Shown in pieces: positions 60,475 to 64,000 of a stretch of DNA of 64,000 nucleotides. The position numbers were made by a program, and so were the translations under genes. The notes below the pieces were generated by a model. The model worked only from the letters and a program-made list of their open reading frames with translations, was not told where the DNA came from and searched no databases. The DNA comes from Mesorhizobium sp. B1-1-8 (GTDB lineage Bacteria > Pseudomonadota > Alphaproteobacteria > Rhizobiales > Rhizobiaceae): positions 868,001 to 932,000 of the forward strand of contig NZ_CP083956.1 of NCBI RefSeq assembly GCF_006442795.2. Reading direction: 5' to 3'. The stretch's first letter is position 1. Every line of letters begins with the position of its first letter.

Positions 60475-60625
60475 GTTTCATCGTTTCCACGGAAACGCTG
60501 AACCGCTCTATCTCTTTGTTTTGACGCAATTCCGAACAGAAAACTGCTTCACACTTTTCCTGGAATTGCTCTAAAGCATGTCTTTATCCCGAAACCGCTG
60601 CACACTTTCGGGAGACATGCTCTAG
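60475..60625. repeat. Rhizobial palindromic repeat, family C (longer form)
   Basis: GACGCAATTCCGAACAGAAAACTGCTTCACACTTTTCCTGGAATTGC is followed by AAGCATGTCTTTATCCCGAAACCGCTGCACACTTTCGGGAGACATGCT. These are two linked hairpins (GCAATTCC/GGAATTGC and GCATGTC/GACATGC). Such pairs are widespread between genes in Rhizobiales. Confidence 0.8.
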
Positions 60626-60723
60626 CCGGGCCGTTAAGGACTGCGCTACCATGCAGGCGGCGGCTTGAACGCTACCGTTCTTGGCATCAGACTTCCGCCG
60701 CAACCCATGTCGAGATTTCAGCC

Positions 60724-61515
60724 ATGGCCCATGTTCTGGAAACCGGGAAAAAAGAGACGACGCCGAAGGAACTCGCCGAGTTCGTCGCGCGGTCGGTCGA
60801 CAGCGCCGCTTCCGATACGCATCCTTTCCTGCACCTGGTTCTGCGCGATGTCTTCCCGGAAGACATCTATGCGCGCATGGTCGAGGCGATGCCGGTTTAC
60901 GAGGATTACCGGCCGATGCACGGCCGCAGCAAAGCGTACAACGCCCAAGGCAATTCCACCCGGGTGAAGATCGATCTCTTTCCCGAATACATCCGCCATT
61001 TGCCCGCAGGCAAACGCGAAGTGTGGGATGTCGTCGGCCGCGCACTGACTTCCAGGACCGTGCAGGCAGCCTTCGTGCGCCGGCTGGCACCGGACCTGGA
61101 GAAACGCTTCGGTCCGGCTTTCGCGCGCACCGGTTTCTTTCCCATTCCGATCCTGACGCGCGACATTCCGGGCTACAGGATCACGCCGCATACCGACACT
61201 TATTCGAAGGGCATCACCGTGCAGCTCTATTTGCCGCGGGATGCCTCGACCAGCCACATCGGCACCATCTTCCACGAACGCCTGGCCGATGGCTCGCTGC
61301 CCAAGACGGTCCGCATGCAGTTCCTGCCGAACAGCGGCTACGCATTTTCCGTAAGCGACTATTCCTGGCACTCGGCCGACGAGGTCGGCACCGAGGTGAC
61401 CACGCGCGACAGCATCCTGCTGACCTATTTTGTCGACCAAGGTCCTGTGGCCTTCGTCCGCAACCGGGTCAAGCGCTTCGGCAACTTCATCTCGAACGAG
61501 CTGCGCCATCGCTGA
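60724..61515 (+). CDS. 2-oxoglutarate/Fe(II)-dependent oxygenase-like protein
   Basis: This 263-residue protein has a double-stranded beta-helix pattern. The HxD...H metal site is likely RITPHTDTYSKGITVQLYLPRD (His-x-Asp) and YSWHSADEV (distal His), with a possible 2OG-binding Arg in TTRDSILLTYF or VRNRVKRF. The N-terminus FLHLVLRDVFPEDIYARMVEAMP resembles 2OG-Fe(II) oxygenases of the prolyl 4-hydroxylase group. The substrate is unknown. A methyltransferase gene follows 24 bases on. Confidence 0.75.
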   Translation: MAHVLETGKKETTPKELAEFVARSVDSAASDTHPFLHLVLRDVFPEDIYARMVEAMPVYEDYRPMHGRSKAYNAQGNSTRVKIDLFPEYIRHLPAGKREVWDVVGRALTSRTVQAAFVRRLAPDLEKRFGPAFARTGFFPIPILTRDIPGYRITPHTDTYSKGITVQLYLPRDASTSHIGTIFHERLADGSLPKTVRMQFLPNSGYAFSVSDYSWHSADEVGTEVTTRDSILLTYFVDQGPVAFVRNRVKRFGNFISNELRHR

Positions 61516-61539
61516 CGCGCATCCGGCGCGGGGGAAGCC

Positions 61540-62175
61540 ATGAATTTCGACAAGGCCAATGCGGCGCTGGACTCCGTCTATACGGCCGAGACGCCGGAAG
61601 CGCTCGCCAAGGCCTATGCCGAATGGGCAGCGAGCTATGACAGCGAGACCGCCTCGCTCGGCTATCTGCTGCCGTTCCTGATCACCGCCTGGGTGGCGCG
61701 GCATGTGCCTGGCGGCGAAGGCCCGCTGCTCGACGCCGGCTGCGGCACCGGCCTGTCGGGACCATCGCTGAAGGCGCTGGGCTATGGCGACATCGCCGGG
61801 CTCGATCTCTCCGACGACATGCTGAAGATCGCCGGCAGCCGCGATGCCTATGGCGAATTGAAGAAGGCGATGCTCGGCATGCCGCTGCCCTGGCCCGACG
61901 GTCATTTCCGCGCTTTCTTCTCCACCGGCGTGTTCACCATCGGCCACGCGCCGGCCTCCAGCCTGCACGAACTGGTGCGCATAACCAGAAGGGGCGGCCA
62001 CGCCATCTTCACCGTACGCGACCAGGTTTTTGAAAGCGGGGGCTTTCAAAAAGTGTTTGACAAGCTCACGCAGGCGAAGAAATGGCGGCCGGTCGAGGAA
62101 AGCCCGTGGTTCCGCTGCTATGCGATCGGCGATCCGGACGCGCTGGTGAAGACGTTCGTGTTCGAGGTGGCTTGA
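61540..62175 (+). CDS. SAM-dependent class I methyltransferase
   Basis: This 211-residue protein has motif I LLDAGCGTGLSGPSL, motif II-like IAGLDLSDDMLKIA, and LPWPDGHFRAFFSTGVFTIGHAPASSLHELVRITRRGGHAIFTVRD. It is a small-molecule type methyltransferase (Methyltransf_11/25 group). The N-terminus AYAEWAASYDSE is typical for this group. Substrate unknown. The gene is probably co-transcribed with the oxygenase upstream. Confidence 0.87.
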   Translation: MNFDKANAALDSVYTAETPEALAKAYAEWAASYDSETASLGYLLPFLITAWVARHVPGGEGPLLDAGCGTGLSGPSLKALGYGDIAGLDLSDDMLKIAGSRDAYGELKKAMLGMPLPWPDGHFRAFFSTGVFTIGHAPASSLHELVRITRRGGHAIFTVRDQVFESGGFQKVFDKLTQAKKWRPVEESPWFRCYAIGDPDALVKTFVFEVA

Positions 62176-62182
62176 GCGCAAG

Positions 62183-62336
62183 CCTTCCCTTCTCCCCCTT
62201 GTGGGAGAAGGTGTCGCCGAAGGCGACGGATGAGGGGTGCTCCAGGGAACGCCGACGTCTCACTCCGCTGGAACACCCCTCATCCGTCTCGGCGCTGCGC
62301 GCCGATCCACCTTCTCCCGCAAGGGGAGAAGGGAAG
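62183..62336. repeat. Palindromic intergenic repeat, family A variant
   Basis: CTTCTCCCCCTTGTGGGAGAAGGTGTCGCCGAAGGCGACGGATGAGGGGTG and the inverted arm ending ACCTTCTCCCGCAAGGGGAGAAGGG. It is nearly the same as 20219-20371, including the middle ACTCCGCTGGAACAC. Confidence 0.85.
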
Positions 62337-62384
62337 GACCGCTCGCAATTGCCGAAAAGCCAAAACATTGCTATCTACCCCGCC

Positions 62385-62510
62385 ATGGAAGAGCTTTTCG
62401 GCGATCCGGCCTATAAGGGTTTCGTGCTGCAGGACAGGAAGCGCCTGCCGTCGCGCTTTTCCGCGCGCGTCTGCGGCGCGCCGACCAGCCGACTTAGCCA
62501 GGCCGACTGA
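62385..62510 (+). CDS. Possible 41-residue protein upstream of leuC
   Basis: From ATG 62385 a short frame reads MEELFGDPAYKGFVLQDRKRLPSRFS and ends SRLSQAD. The codon use is like that of the neighbours, but no family is recognised and no clear Shine-Dalgarno precedes it. It may be a real small gene or leader peptide. Confidence 0.35.
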   Translation: MEELFGDPAYKGFVLQDRKRLPSRFSARVCGAPTSRLSQAD

Positions 62511-62578
62511 TCAAGTCGCCTTGCCGGCTATAAGCCCGGCGTCCGCTTTCCCATTCTCATATCGACGGATTTACGCAC

Positions 62579-63988
62579 ATGAGCGCACCGCGCACCCTCT
62601 ACGACAAGATCTTCGACGACCATGTCGTCGACCGCCAGGACGACGGCACCTGTCTGCTCTATATCGACCGCCACCTCGTCCATGAAGTGACCAGCCCGCA
62701 GGCCTTCGAGGGCCTGCGCATGAGCAACCGCAAGGTCCGGCACCCCGAAAAGACGCTGGCCGTGGTCGATCACAATGTCTCCACCTCGCCCGAGCGCAAG
62801 TTCGGCATCAAGAACGAGGAAAGCCGTATCCAGGTCGAGGCGCTGGCCAAAAACGCCAAGGATTTCGGCATCGAATATTATTCCGAGAACGACATCCGCC
62901 AGGGCATCGTCCACATCATTGGCCCGGAGCAGGGCTTTACGCTGCCGGGCATGACCATCGTCTGCGGCGACAGCCACACTTCCACGCATGGCGCCTTCGG
63001 CGCGCTGGCGCATGGCATCGGCACGTCCGAGGTCGAGCATGTGCTGGCAACCCAGACGCTGATCCAGCGCAAGGCGAAAAACATGCTGGTGCGCGTCGAC
63101 GGCGCACTGCCGGAAGGCGTCACCGCCAAGGACATCATCCTCGCCATCATTGGCGAGATCGGCACCGCCGGCGGCACCGGCTATGTCATCGAATATGCCG
63201 GCGAGGCGATCCGCTCGCTGTCGATGGAAGGCCGCATGACGATCTGCAACATGTCGATCGAGGGCGGCGCGCGCGCCGGCCTGATCGCGCCCGACGAGAC
63301 GACCTTCGCCTATGTCAAGGACAAGCCGCGCGCGCCGAAGGGCGCCGCCTGGGAGGCCGCGCTCGCCTATTGGAAGACGCTGCATTCCGACGAAGGCGCG
63401 CATTTCGACAAAGTGGTCGTGCTCGACGCCGCAAAACTGCCGCCGATCGTTTCCTGGGGTTCCTCGCCCGAGGACGTGGTCTCGGTGCAAGGCATCGTGC
63501 CGAACCCGCAAGACATCACCGATGAGAACAAGCGCACCTCCAAGCTGCGCGCGCTCGACTATATGGGGCTGACGCCGGGAACCAAGATCACGGACATCGA
63601 ACTCGACCGCGTCTTCATCGGTTCCTGCACCAATGGCCGCATCGAGGATCTGCGCGCCGCCGCCAAGGTGGTCGAGGGCAGAAAAGTCAACCCGCGCGTC
63701 AATGCGATGATCGTGCCGGGCTCCGGCCTGGTCAAGGAACAGGCGGAGGCGGAGGGCCTGGACAAGATCTTCCTTGCCGCTGGCTTCGACTGGCGCGAGC
63801 CGGGCTGCTCGATGTGCCTGGCCATGAACGACGACCGGCTGAAGCCGCATGAACGCTGCGCCTCGACCTCGAACCGCAATTTCGAGGGCAGGCAAGGCTT
63901 CAAAGGGCGTACCCATCTGGTGTCGCCGGCCATGGCGGCGGCGGCGGCGATCGCCGGCCACTTCGTCGACATCCGCGACTGGAAATAA
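62579..63988 (+). CDS. leuC: 3-isopropylmalate dehydratase, large subunit
   Basis: This 469-residue aconitase-family enzyme converts 2- to 3-isopropylmalate in leucine synthesis, with LeuD as partner. Motifs are [81 protein letters not shown] (Fe-S Cys), and [15 protein letters not shown] (two Cys). The length is typical. LeuD is not within the window. The frame ends 12 bases before the window's end. Confidence 0.97.
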   Translation: MSAPRTLYDKIFDDHVVDRQDDGTCLLYIDRHLVHEVTSPQAFEGLRMSNRKVRHPEKTLAVVDHNVSTSPERKFGIKNEESRIQVEALAKNAKDFGIEYYSENDIRQGIVHIIGPEQGFTLPGMTIVCGDSHTSTHGAFGALAHGIGTSEVEHVLATQTLIQRKAKNMLVRVDGALPEGVTAKDIILAIIGEIGTAGGTGYVIEYAGEAIRSLSMEGRMTICNMSIEGGARAGLIAPDETTFAYVKDKPRAPKGAAWEAALAYWKTLHSDEGAHFDKVVVLDAAKLPPIVSWGSSPEDVVSVQGIVPNPQDITDENKRTSKLRALDYMGLTPGTKITDIELDRVFIGSCTNGRIEDLRAAAKVVEGRKVNPRVNAMIVPGSGLVKEQAEAEGLDKIFLAAGFDWREPGCSMCLAMNDDRLKPHERCASTSNRNFEGRQGFKGRTHLVSPAMAAAAAIAGHFVDIRDWK

Positions 63989-64000
63989 GCGCCAGCCTGG

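Overview
This GC-rich window reads as chromosome of an alphaproteobacterium of the order Rhizobiales, most likely Mesorhizobium or a close relative. Supporting signs are the mdh-sucCD-sucAB-lpd cluster, rplS with a long Ala/Lys-rich C-terminal extension, family proteins such as DUF1236, DUF2794, DUF1127 and IalB, a ybhL-type RNA leader, and several rhizobial palindromic intergenic repeats. No rRNA, tRNA, CRISPR array or prophage was seen.

Layout. 1-7.3 kb: SH3/DUF1236 secreted protein (runs off the left edge), a flavoprotein remnant, lytic transglycosylase, argG, LysE exporter, outer-membrane barrel, a GNAT protein, a small membrane protein and rlmN. 7.5-13.6 kb: Met-rich secreted protein, ClC channel, an orphan phnM-like gene, IalB, DUF1232, phhB, low-molecular-weight phosphatase and thpR. 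13.7-24.2 kb: tesA divergent from an ABC/FtsX-type exporter pair, Bax-inhibitor-1 with its RNA leader, GNAT, DUF2794, DUF1223 and acnA. 24.5-26.9 kb: cytochrome c maturation genes ccmA, ccmB, ccmD and ccmG, with ccmC absent from its usual place. 27-35.2 kb: DUF1127, SMP-30, tautomerase, a HigBA-like toxin-antitoxin pair, flavin reductase, ispZ, ftsY, mtaB, dapF and DUF1328. 35.4-49.4 kb: VOC protein, Omp19-like lipoprotein, zapE, then a TCA-cycle block (mdh, sucC, small membrane protein, cupin, sucD, sucA, sucB, secreted protein, SDR, lpd). 49.6-55.5 kb: Ala/Pro-tailed membrane protein, TraB/GumN protein, xerC, rimM-trmD, TauE/SafE and rplS. 55.5-57.4 kb: a complete group II intron of IIC type placed just after the rplS terminator. 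57.5-64 kb: ohr-ohrR, a polar amino-acid ABC binding protein and permease, a 2OG-Fe(II) oxygenase/methyltransferase pair, and leuC.

How the genes work together. AcnA, Mdh, SucCD and the 2-oxoglutarate dehydrogenase complex (SucA, SucB, Lpd) cover much of the TCA cycle. RimM, TrmD, RplS, RlmN and MtaB serve ribosome and tRNA function. FtsY, IspZ, XerC and ZapE serve division, membrane targeting and chromosome resolution. ArgG, DapF and LeuC are biosynthetic. The accessory content is light: one toxin-antitoxin pair, one group II intron and many short non-coding repeats. The most notable observations are the ccmC gap, the IIC intron, three intergenic loci built from different short tandem repeats that fold back on themselves, and palindromic elements inserted within two gene pairs.
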